The notes under the pieces: model-generated | Told to the model about the DNA's origin: nothing | Database searches by the model: none | The model's input: only the letters and a program-made list of their open reading frames with translations | DNA from: Apostichopus japonicus | Lineage: Eukaryota > Echinodermata > Holothuroidea > Aspidochirotida > Stichopodidae | Direction of reading: 5' to 3' | Assembly (NCBI RefSeq): GCF_037975245.1 | Contig: NC_092580.1 | Location: forward strand, 12,431,501 to 12,495,500 | Length of the DNA stretch: 64,000 bases | Part shown: one piece after another, positions 47,201 through 59,300 of the stretch | Numbering within the stretch: position 1 is the first letter of the stretch | Layout of the letters: each line of letters begins with the position of its first letter | Position numbers and translations under genes: made by a program

Positions 47201-48636
47201 TTCAGGTTAGTCTACAGGAAAATAAGAACCGTAAATATATTCAATGATTACTGCAGTTCCTGAATGATGATGTATAAGCAAAAACAAAACAAAATTAGCA
47301 GACAAATGACTTTAAGGTAAGTAGCTACTTCTGAGTACATTTCAAAGAAGCTCAAAACAATTATCTCGTCAGATTTCTTGGATCTTTGAGATGGACACCA
47401 TACAGTACAGCAGAGTCACCCTCAAAGTCCATAATTAAAATGACCATGAAGTAAGATTGTTTCAGATAACATTGCAAAAATCTTTCACCAATTCAGGTTC
47501 AGTTGAGATACTACGGGACTTTTATCAAATTATTGCTCACTCAGAAAACATGTACAATACTACATTATTGACAAAGGTCTCAAATATGATATAATTTATG
47601 TTATTTCTCATTTGTTTGTAGTTAAAAAGAATATCATGTAGGCCTACAGAGGCAATTTTGTAATGGTTGTACTGTGGACAGAGATAACCCAATTTTGTGT
47701 GGATGACCAGGCGTACTATCTTGGTTATGTTAACGAAAGCTTCAATACACCTAACAAATATTTGTATACTGTATGTCTATTAAGAGATTATTTTTCTAGT
47801 CTTTGGAGATTTTACTTGAAAAGGAAACTGCTAAAATGCATGACTCAGTTACATCTTGTAGTTTAGGCCTACATAGTACATTAATGTACCTATAGAATGA
47901 GTGAAACAGGCGGTTTGTTACTGCCTGACGTTACTTGATAGAGATGATTTCATTGGTTGATTTTAAAATATAAGACAGGTGTGGTGTGCATGCATAATTG
48001 TGACAGCCAGCAATATTGTCAATTTGTACAAAAAGGCTAATTACTCATTAAGTGCTAAAGTAAAATTCTATCACAGTATTCTCTCTTTAATCAATCGTAA
48101 GATGCTGATATGTAAATGAATGTAAGTGAGAATGGAATGCTAAAAATTCCAGATAAATGCAATATGGACCTTTACACTGGATTGGATACTGAAGAAGTCA
48201 AGGAACTGCTATCAAACTAATACTTTAATATCTCGAGTAATAGCAGAATAACCCACAACTTTGAAGCAACACCCTTCACAGAGGTTGGCTATGGCATCTG
48301 TATAGTAATACACAGAGACATAAAAAAAATATAAGTCTCATGCTGCTGTGAATACACAGTCGGTTCTTTTATGCATAGGAAAATTCAATACCAGGAGAAA
48401 TGCCATAAACAAACTTAATTCAATGTATCATGTTGATGTGGCTACACCGCCAGGTGGGTTAATTTTTTGTCATTCCTTTTTGAACAACCATTTATAGAAA
48501 AGCTCAATTTGAATAGAAATGCCTGAACCAAACTAAGTTCAATGTATTATTCAGTTTATGTTCTATGATCCTAACATTGGTTAGGCTGATATAGCCAACC
48601 TTGTCCTAATTTACAATGTATGAATATAGGCTATAT

Positions 48637-49047
<411 letters not shown>

Positions 49048-50050
49048 TAGTAACCTGTCAAGGTACCTGTCGTTGCCAATTTCTTGACAAACATATCATC
49101 CAGCCTAGGCCTTATCGCAATCTTAATAAAGACTATTTTCATTCAAGCACTTAGCAGAGGTGTCACATCCGTTGTCGCAATAGTATTTAACAAGCTCGGT
49201 CTAACGTTGTTAATGAATTCTAACACTGCCTTTGCTACGAACGTGGTAGGCCTATATATACTGTAGTAGCAGGCCTCTTAGTATTATTAATACTAGGCCT
49301 AGTAGTAGTACTGGGGCCTAGTCACATGATAATGTATTGATAAAGCATTTCGCAAAACTAGATAATACTAAAATAACCTATACGGCAAAAAAAAACGTGA
49401 CTCAAGAAACTGAAGATTCAGCTCCCGGGATTTTTTTTTTTTTTTTTATCAAACTTGTACATATATATGTTGAGCTTTAATTACATGTTAATCGATGTTT
49501 TTTTTTTTTTTTACTTTCCAATGTGAAATAAAGACAAGAAGTAGACTAGCACTTACATTACAAGCAGCCATAGAAATTGATACGATTTCAATGAAAGCAG
49601 CATCAAGTCATCGAGTTTAATCCAGATTCATTTACCTCGATGCATCAAGTTCTATGAGGTGGCATACTCCTAGTATAAGAGTTTAAATCAATCCGCAAGA
49701 GTGTTCTCACGTCTCAGGTAAAGTGCCAAAAAACCGTTATAGTATAGTAGGAGAACATCCTTTCAGTTTAAAATGTTATCGATCACTGACAATCAGCAAC
49801 TGTTTTTCTTTTGTATGGCTTGGATGTTGGAGAGAATGAATGAATTAGTACTTATGGTGAAAAAATGGGTCAATTGAGGCAATATTTTAGAACACTTGAG
49901 GTCTCCAGGAGCAGCGTACGAAATTTGTTTACTGCTATATGACGAAAACTTCAGGCTCTCATAGCAAAAAATGTACATGGTCGTAATACGCAAAATTGAT
50001 GGTGCCATGAATGGTCAACTTGTCAGCTATCCAGTGATGGGAGGCTACAT

Positions 50051-51339
50051 TACTTTGAGGATGTAATAAGTCAGTCAATGCTGCATTTAAACGGGGTGGG
50101 GGGGGGGTGCTGTTGCTGTGAACAAGATGCGATTTATAGGTACCGTACCACAAGTAGATACGTGGTACACATTGTTTTAGCATAGTATCAGTTACCATCA
50201 CTGCTTTTCTGTCTTGAGGGGGAAAGAGCATAATTTGAAGCACAGAAGTGAAAATAAGGAAGACTGGTGCAAAGATTACCGTAGAAACTGATATAACCTA
50301 ATTAGTTCACTTTTTGTCTTAAGGTCAAAGAACAGCGTAGCATATTGGTTTACTGGTGAGTATTTGCCTAGGATGGTTTATATAGTGACGAAAACTCCGG
50401 ACACTAGTTTGTAAAAAACGCAAAAAAAGCCTGATTTGGAAAAAAAAGGTGGCATAAATAGCCAACGTATTGTCGTCCAAGTCGTCCAAAGGAGAAGCCT
50501 TTATCTTGTAGGAATTACTACTAGATCAGATCACTTAAGTTGTTCAATCAACGCCGTTTATTTATATACACGGCTCTGGAATTAACAGATGGAATACATG
50601 TACGTTTATGTAACCATCTGCGCATGACGATATTCTTCTTCAATCACGATTAGAGTACCACCCTAGTACTGTATACGTAATTAAGTAGTCTGTTGAGGAA
50701 ATGGCGTGCACAATGATGATAGTTCTTTCCATGGGTTGTTTGTGATAATGTGAAACATACGTAGGGGGCTGAAGGTCACTACAACAGAAATATCAGAAAA
50801 ATGAGGAGGGTATTCCGAGAATAGCAGTGGTTACCCAGTCTATATGCTAAACTTGTTTATAGGGGTGAAAATCCGTGAACGGTCATGTAATGGAAACACT
50901 ATAGTCATGCATTGGTGAACTTTCTTCTGAATTAGCCCATCTGTTATCATCTTGTTGAGTAGGATGTACAGCCTATACAGTTCGCGAAAATGTTTTGCTG
51001 CGGGATAAAGCAAACAACCATTCTTCTTCTGCCCTCACTGATAATTCGACAAAATAAGGGACCACGAGCGGGTTGGGATACCGGCACAAGTACATTAGCT
51101 CGGAAGCGGTACGGTGTAGTTCCTTCGAAAGTTGCTAGCTATCGTTCGTTCGTATTTGCAGTAGGATGCGTACACAACCGAGGGAAGTCAACACTGACTG
51201 CCTCAAAGTTCATAAAACAAATTAATGCACCATTCTGCATCTAGTTATCGTTATACAAGAAAGGAGGCTCCCAGGACGATTTGAAAATCCACTAAACAGG
51301 TCCACATATACACACCACCACCCAAAGGAAGAGAAGAGC
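50051..51339. other. Intergenic with a weak repeat copy
   Basis: The stretch 50320-50490 (ACAGCGTAGCATATTGGTTTAC, GTGACGAAAACTC) is a distant further copy of the sequence at 12725-12850 and 49910-50030. The rest has no supported feature. Confidence 0.4.
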
Positions 51340-51347
51340 CATATGCC

Positions 51348-52161
51348 CAAGGGCGCAGGGCGCCGTTTTGTTTTGAAATTTGGTGGGGACGTGACTAAGC
51401 GGAGCGAGACCATGGGTTCGCGCGGAGCGTACCAGAACTTTTTTGACAGATGTACCCCCCAGATTGCCGGAAATTGCATTTCCCAGACACAATTATGATC
51501 AAAAATGGGTCATTCATTTTAATATTCCACGGTTTTAAATGTTTCATGAAAAATAGTAATTAAAAAAATACAAGAATAAGAGTTACTGATGATAAATTTA
51601 TCAAATACAAACATCATAATGAGCCAATATAAAACAAGAAATTAGTCCATCTTCACCTTCCTTCACCGGCAGTTGGGCGTGGGGTCCCATAAATATGTGC
51701 TGGGAGCTACACGCAAGTTGACGCAACAACAACAATGGAATACACAAACAAGACTGAACAGAGAGTCCTGCATGCCCTCCTGGTTCGACCGCTGGGTTCT
51801 GCATTAGCTCCCAGACAAACAGATAACAACAAATAAACAAAGCAGATGAAGACATGGTTGAAGTTAGCACCACCGGGTAGCATACATCAATGAAACAAGC
51901 AACTTGTAAGGCTGCCAATTAACGTATCAGACTTGTTTCCATCTTTTGCATTCGCTCATTCATTAGTTTTGTTGCTTATTTTGATAACGCCTAATGGGTA
52001 CTTGAGATCTTTACGACTAACGCGGTATAGCAGGATATCATGGATAGTCGGACTTCCAAAATTCCCTCAAAAGATGGTGGGGACATAGTATACCATGTCC
52101 CCACCTCTAAAATTTTTGGTGGGGACGCGTCCCCGTGTCCCTGCGGGAAACGGCGCCCCTG
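51348..52161. mobile_element. hAT-type non-autonomous element, 814 bp, perfect 8-bp TSD
   Basis: CATATGCC flanks both sides (51340-51347 and 52162-52169). The right end is AAACGGCGCCCCTG. The left end carries the matching CAGGGCGCCGTTTTG preceded by an extra CAAGGGCG, probably a small terminal duplication. The sub-terminal blocks TTGGTGGGGACG occur on both sides in opposite roles. No transposase frame is present; the open frames inside are not protein-like. Confidence 0.82.
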
Positions 52162-52169
52162 CATATGCC

Positions 52170-54270
52170 ATATAGAAGTGCTTTAATACAAGCGCTGCAT
52201 ACATGCGGAGTCACTCACATTTTATAAGGCAAAACTGTACTAAAAACAATCGTGAGCCAATTATTGCATGATTGCATCCCCCCCCCCCCCTTAGTGAGAG
52301 AAGCCTTTGTATTTAGAATACTGTTTTTCTGATAAATCTGACAAATTATAATAGGCATCCAAAGAATTTACAACAAACATTGTCATGTTATTATCTAGGG
52401 CTAGAACGCCAAGTCTTTAAACGGGCATCGTCACGGTATTTCTGAACCTCAGACAATTATTCTTCAAGGTTAAGGTCAAACATAATTACTTGGTAAACAA
52501 ACTTCACACAAAGACAGATTGTGCAAACAAATTTGAGTGAAAAGATTATTGCTATCACGTGCATGGAACACCGAGATTCCTCCACCTGGGGCACAACATC
52601 GGGGGGGGGCACAACATCAGAGGGGCATATTCTTGTCAAATTCTATACTGCTAATTGCATATTTTATAACTTTGGAACGTAAGAAGCCTCGTGATGGGGA
52701 ACCAAATGTCAAAGGTAAAAGTACCAATGTGTCAACTTTTGTTGTATTTTTACACATATACGTATGAAGTGGGCAAAACTGCACGAGCACCCCCCCCCCC
52801 AAAAAAAAACAAATATTTGATGTGATATGATATCAGACTACGGAGAATAGAGGGCGCATTTGCCAAACAACTCTCCATTTCTATGCAAACAAAAGAGTTT
52901 ATGACTCTAGCTGTAATTGTAACACTAACAGGATCTCCGACATAACATCTCTGACATTAGTCTTTCGTTCTCAGGTTTGTATATATCACTGTACTGTCTG
53001 ATATGTTGATATAGGCAAAGTAATAGATGAAGAATGTCGTATGGTGCATAGATTATGCATCTTGTGTAATATTGATTTGATTAGAGCACGAAACGATCCA
53101 TTTCGATTTCATTCGTAAATTTCTTTGTAGCCGAAGCCTTATGTTAAGTCATGACTGTGTTAGGTTGTCGTGTATATCACGTTCCAAGCGAACAAGTTTT
53201 GAGAAAAAGGACGTAAAAATCATCCAAACATGACGGTTGTTTAGTCACTTGGGACAATGATAGACAGTGCATCATGTTCCTAAGTGATTATTATCCCTTT
53301 ATTATAAGCATTCATTCATACATGTTCATGTTGAACTATTTTATTCGAGTAATTATAAGGTAACTGCTTAACATGTAGAGAGGGCGTATGCACTTACTAC
53401 TTAGGCTAGTAAACGTACGAGTAGGTGATATTAACGTTTATACATATTGCGTACACATATTGCGACAAAGGTATCACGTGACCTATAGACATGGGGATTA
53501 CCCTTTGAGCTGAATCATGGCATTCAGGGATTACCAGAACAATAATTATTTGTATTACTATATAAATAACATTCAGGGATCTTCTCGACAGATAATGCTA
53601 GACCTATTTTCTGAGACTGTTAAAGTTCTGTGAACATTTGATTGTGGCTATTATATTGAAGTTGCTTTGTTATTACTTGTAAGGAAAACAAAGTTTGTGA
53701 CTGTAATGGGATCTCAGACATTACTTAGATCTATCATTATAGTTTTTCCCCAGTCAAATGGGGGGGAATATAGTAGGTATGTTAGAATTCTCCTGACACA
53801 TGTAAATAAAGGAAGGAATCAACAAACAAAGAAACAGAAGAGCAGATACACACACAAAGTATCAGAACAGGAATTACATATCAGACCCAATGTAGAACAG
53901 AAGAGTAAAAGTGTAGCAGATCAAATATAGAACTAAAGACTCTATATATAATGAAAACAATTTAATTTAACATTCTCTCAAAACGATTGAGAATGGTAAG
54001 AAAACTGGTGTGCACATATTCTGATTTAAATCGATTTGGTATTTGAAGAAAAAAAGATACTTTCAATCCGTTTCAATGTGTTCTTGTCTGAGATGTTAAA
54101 CGAGAGCAAAGGATGTGATTGTGTCATTGTATCCTCATTATAAATTTGGTAAGTTGTCCACATAAACTTGTCAATATGTTTTCATTTTGTAGTTATTATG
54201 TCTTCACCACATACATAGCAAATTGCCTCATTGAGGACTAATATGTTAACTTGATATACATTCCATTATG
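52170..54270. other. Intergenic, nothing recognised
   Basis: It includes short poly-C runs and low-complexity stretches. No gene or mobile-element end could be supported. TAGGT at 54271-54275 is the target site of the next element. Confidence 0.45.
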
Positions 54271-54275
54271 TAGGT

Positions 54276-56042
54276 TGTCAAGTTTTTGAGGGAAATTTGA
54301 ATCCTCCGTAGGCTAGGGAGTTGTTGTGTTTTGCGGTCCAGCAAGTCCGCCGTAGTTTGCTTTTGTTTGTAGATATGTAGGGCAAGAATGAGCGCTACGC
54401 ATAGGTGCGTTACGAAATTTTAGGCGTGTTACGTAATTGTCTTGTAGTCTGAATTTCAGGCTGGTAGTAATTAGCTTCCTGCTTTGTATAGCGCGAAGAC
54501 GTTGCTAACAAAAGGGGTAGGATAGTGAAAGAACCAAGGTATGCGCGGGTATAGTGTCATTGTCGTATGGAGCCACACCAGAGAAAAAGTTGGGTACAGT
54601 CCATCGTAGACCTTTGCCATATAACGTGTCTTTTCCCCAACGGTCTGACTGCGTTAGTTTTCGCAACAGCTAGAAAGCTGCCTCGTTGCCAAAATCACTT
54701 TCAAGGGTTATATATAATATCTGAGCAAGGGCGTCAGAGTATAGCGAAGGTAGATTAGAGCTTTATTAGGAGGAGTTTCTGCCTGATGTCGAGACGCCAG
54801 ACGCTTGTCGAGACCAGTTTCCTGTTGTGTGTTTAGAGCCATTTTTCCATCTAAATGGTGAGTTACACGTTTTCTTTTCCCTTAGAGAGTGAAATACTGT
54901 ATTACAATATTAGGAATGTGTAGTAGCAATAAAGATTATTGTGTGTACTGACTGTCACTAGCTTGATAGGGTTGTTTTTGGTCATCCCTGACATGGGGTG
55001 AATTGGTATGTTAATTAGGGTCGTGATTCGGGTCGACAGACTGATTCACTGTGGTTTTAATATTCGGTGGCCGAAGTAGGGTAATAAATGTCACCTGTAT
55101 TTCATCCTGTAGGAGTATTGTATTTAGGGAGCATTATAGAGAGATTAGTGATAGAGTAGTAATGTACGTTGGAAGTACTGCTCTTTAAATCCCTTATATA
55201 TTTATCGTTTTCGAGTTGCAACGTCAAAGTCAACATAAGACGATTGAACGTTCAGGCTTGAAACAGTATCTTGACAGTTTTGACAAGTATCACATCGTAT
55301 TTTAGTGTTTGATGTTGTTTTCAGGCTTTTAACTTTGGGCTGGGACACGAGTGACGTCGCTCGTTCGATTTTGGTCTCTATTTCACGCTCCGGTCACGAG
55401 GACGGGCGAACATCGAAACGTTGCCGGTTCTCATGGAGGTTTGAAACTGTATTGGCGAACCGTGAATTATTAGCACGTGACTTTGTCATAATTGGCAGAT
55501 GTTTTAATCGTTCAACGAACTGACAGATACCCGAACATTACTTCCGAACTTCTAGACGCTCCTGAACAGTCCAATATCTCGATGCATTTTTAACAAATGA
55601 TTAGACGAAAGATATATTTACGTTGTTATGCATGTGATATTTTGGGAATTTAAGCTGACTTGCCATTGAACGTTGATCCATAACCTAGCGTCTTTTAACA
55701 ACTTAAGGGGAAGTCTAAATTAAGAAATAAGAATTAAAAGAAAGAGAATAACAAAATAAGAGATTAATATTATAAGAGTGCAAGAATTGATTGAGACATA
55801 AGTTAAATGATAAGGGCGCGGCGTATATTTTAGTAAGATAATTTAAGGTATTTTTGTGTCGGAATATTGTAATTTGTGGTGCATCACACTAATAGGTTAA
55901 TTGTTTAAAGTAATTAAACGTAGAGCAAAGACAATAAAATATCTTTATTGTGTGTTTTTGTTTTGGGTGTAGAAGGGCTCTAGTATACGAGAGAGATAAG
56001 GTATCACCCTTCCAAGGTGTAAAAGTTGATTGACCCGTGACA
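54276..56042 (+). repeat. 5' LTR of the Gmr1-like element
   Basis: 1767 bp, long for a gypsy LTR. A TATATATTTA stretch lies near 55195, and ACAATAAAATATC near 55930 offers a polyadenylation signal close to the 3' end. It has no convincing gene of its own. Confidence 0.92.
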
Positions 56043-56044
56043 AA

Positions 56045-56061
56045 TGGGGGCCTGTCCGGGA
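56045..56061 (+). promoter_or_regulatory. Primer-binding site, tRNA-Pro-like
   Basis: TGGGGGCCTGTCCGGGA starts two bases after the 5' LTR. It resembles the tRNA-Pro type of primer site apart from two internal bases. The tRNA identity is probable, not certain. Confidence 0.6.
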
Positions 56062-56304
56062 AATTTAATTCTCTCACTTGTTCAAATAGGTGTACGAAAG
56101 GGTCCATATTATCTTATTCTGTATTGAGATTACTAATTGTTCTTGTTTCCGTTGCTTTTCAGGAGGCTGGTCTGGACCAAGCGTCTCGGCGTCTCTCGTT
56201 CGTGGGACATTGGCAACTCCAGTGGTTCTATTTCAAGTTCTCTGTATATCGTGAGTTTAATCGTGATTACTTGTGTATTTGGTGTATGTCCTTCATTAGG
56301 AGTC

Positions 56305-59300
56305 ATGGCCAAAATTGGGGATCTGGAAATCCAAAAACTTGTAGAAATAGGATCTTCATTTGGACTCGAGGGGTCCGATCTGCAAACATTCGTGATGAAT
56401 GAAAGTGACAAATGTAAACTTCGTCGCGATGAAGAAAGGCAGCGTAGATCAGAAGATAGAGAATTGTTGCAATTGCAAATTGACCTAGAATCACTTAAGA
56501 AAGAAAATGCTACAAGTGGCAACTCTGGTGATGCTCATAGGACGGTGACACAAAAAGCCAAACCACCGAAGCTACCATGCTTCAGTGAAAGCGATGACTT
56601 GGATGCCTATTTAGATCGTTTTGAAAGGTACGCGGGTGCGCAGAAATGGGAAAGGCAGGACTGGGCGATAAATCTCTCGTCGCTTTTGACTGGTAAGGCA
56701 CTGTTTACTTACGGTACGCTTCCTAGTAGCGAGGCTAACGATTACGATCGGTTGAAGCTAGCGTTGTTGCGTAGATACAATCTAACTCCTGATGGCAACA
56801 AAATCAAATTCAGATCTTCAAAACCAGACAAGAATGAAACGGCAACCCAGTTTGTGTCAAAACTATGCAAATACTTTGATAGATGGATTGATACCTCCAA
56901 GGTAAAACACGAATATGATACTCTTAGAGAGCATTTGGTGTTGGATCAATTATATCAGGCTATCCCAACAGAGCTGGCAATTTTCATTAAAGAAAGAAAA
57001 CCAAAAAATCTTAGCGATGCTTCTAAACTAGCTGATGGATATTTGGATGTCCATAAGGGATGGGGTCGAATGAGAAATCCATTCAGTAATGTGGTTGATT
57101 CCAGACCTAAAACAGAGGCAGTTAAACAACCCCCAAGAAATCAATCGTCTGTGCCCAGGAAAACGGCAGTATGCTATTATTGTAGAAAACCGGGTCATTT
57201 TTGGAAACAATGTAGGCTGGCCCCCAAATCGTTTGTTCCAACTATGGCGATGCTTGTTGACATTGTTCGAACGAGTTGTGAACTTGATGAAGTTGACCAA
57301 CCGGACATTGATGGAGTAGAGGGTGATGGGAGGGATGAACAACCCAGCGAAGCTGAAACCCCCACCATGATTTCGTTTGCTAAAGTGGATAGGCCAACAG
57401 ATGACGTGTTAGTAAACGATCGTTTGGAACTTAAGTGTGGCTACACAATACCTATTGTAAATGCAGTTTCTAAATTAGTCGAAACAAACATGCCAGTAGC
57501 TGTGGGATTCATTGGCGATGTGAAGGTGCAAGTACTCCGTGATACTGGTTGTAATGGCGTTGTAGTCAAGCGCGCATTGGTCTCCCCAGATATGCTCACA
57601 GGTGAATTTGTCCCTTGCGTACTTGCTGATCAAACTGTACGCTATGTTCCAGTAGCATCTGTCCCAATTGATTCTTCCTACTATGTTGGCACGGTCTCAG
57701 CAGCATGTGTGGATAACCCCACGTGTGATGTACTGATCGGTAATATCCCTGGTGCGTGTTTACCATGGCAACCAGATCCTAAATGGGAACCACAAAATTC
57801 GAAGTGCGACCCCCCAGAAATCGTAGGTGCGGTGCAGACGCGTAGCCAAGCAAAAGAGAAGCCATTTAAACCACTTAAAGTAAAAGAACCTATGCCGGAC
57901 ATTGTGGACGCGGATGAGCTCAAAAGGCAGCAGCAAAGTGACCCCTCCTTATCTAAGGTCCGTGAGAAAATAGGTCAAATTGTCAAGCACAAAAGCGGCA
58001 GTTCTGCGACTTTTGTCATGCGAAATGGTATTCTCTGCAGAGAATTTTCGAATCCAGGCAAACCAGGCGACGCTACAATTCGGCAAGTTGTTGTGCCCAC
58101 AAAATTGAGGCAAAGCGTCATGAGGATCGCTCACGAATCGCTCCTTGGCGGCCATTTAGGCACACAGAAGACTGTCGATCGGATTCTGTCCAATTTTTTT
58201 TGGCCTGCGCTTCAGGCGGACGTACGGCGTTTTTGTAGATCATGTGACCTGTGCCAGCGCACGACCCCAAAAGGTAAAGTCTCTAGGGTACCACTAGGCT
58301 CTTCCCCAATTATTGATGTGCCATTTCAGCGCGTGGCAGCTGATATTGTCGGTCCCATATTCCCATCATCTGAACGCGGCCATCGCTACATCTTAGTGCT
58401 AGTTGACTATGCGACGCGCTACCCCGAAGCTGCCCCTATGAAGTCGATTGAATCCGAAAAGGTAGCTGAGGAATTGCTAAATATATTCTCTAGGGTCGGA
58501 TTTCCGCATGAAATTCTTACCGATCAAGGTCCACAATTCATTTCTAACGTAATGAAGGAAGTAGGAAGACTCCTCTCCATTGAGCAGTTAACTACAACCC
58601 CGTACAATCCTAGGTGCAATGGCTTGGTCGAAAGATTCAACGCCACCTTGAAATCCATGTTACGCAAAATGTGTGATGAGCGCCCTAAAGATTGGGATCG
58701 GTACATTGACCCGCTCCTATTTGCCTATAGAGAGACACCACAGGGCTCGACCAAATTCTCCCCATTCGAACTTCTATATGGTAGGACTGTAAGAGGCCCA
58801 ATGCAAATCCTAAAAGAACTGTGGACGAATGAAACTGAAGAAACTGAAACCCGAAACACGTATCAATACGTCATGGATCTCAAACAAAGGCTGAGTGAAA
58901 CGTGTAGACTAGCTCGCAAAGAGTTGCAACAATCTCAGGCAAAGTACAAATCCTACTATGATAGGAAAACCAAACCAAGAAAGCTTGTTGTGGGTGACGA
59001 AGTGTTGCTCTTACTGCCAACAGATCAAAATAAACTATTAATGCAATGGAAAGGTCCCTATGTCGTATCAAAGGTCGTGAATGAGGTCGATTACACTATC
59101 GATATGGGACATGTGCAAAAGACCTACCACATAAACATGTTGAAAAAGTACTTTAGGTCAACCTCCCAGGTAGTCGGAAATTCACCAATTTATGTGTCAG
59201 AATTGTTGGAGTTGACTGAAGCGCCAGTAATTAACGAGGATGTGGTAACTCTAGATCACGAGTGTAATCTTGCTTCCAAGAATGACATGATAGGTCTCCC

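Noticed and set aside
50497-50783. Solo LTR (TGTAGGAAT...GGTCACTACA, 287 bp)
   Set aside because: The ends look LTR-like, and the minus-strand start TGTAGTGACC matches the CsRn1-type LTR start, but there is no target duplication and the rest does not match.
51601-51918. 105-codon minus-strand ORF in the 814-bp element
   Set aside because: No transposase motif and composition unlike protein; the element is non-autonomous.
54567-54758. 63-codon ORF in both LTRs (also at 61068) as an LTR-encoded protein
   Set aside because: It is present twice only because the LTRs are near-identical; no domain, and other LTR frames are equally open.
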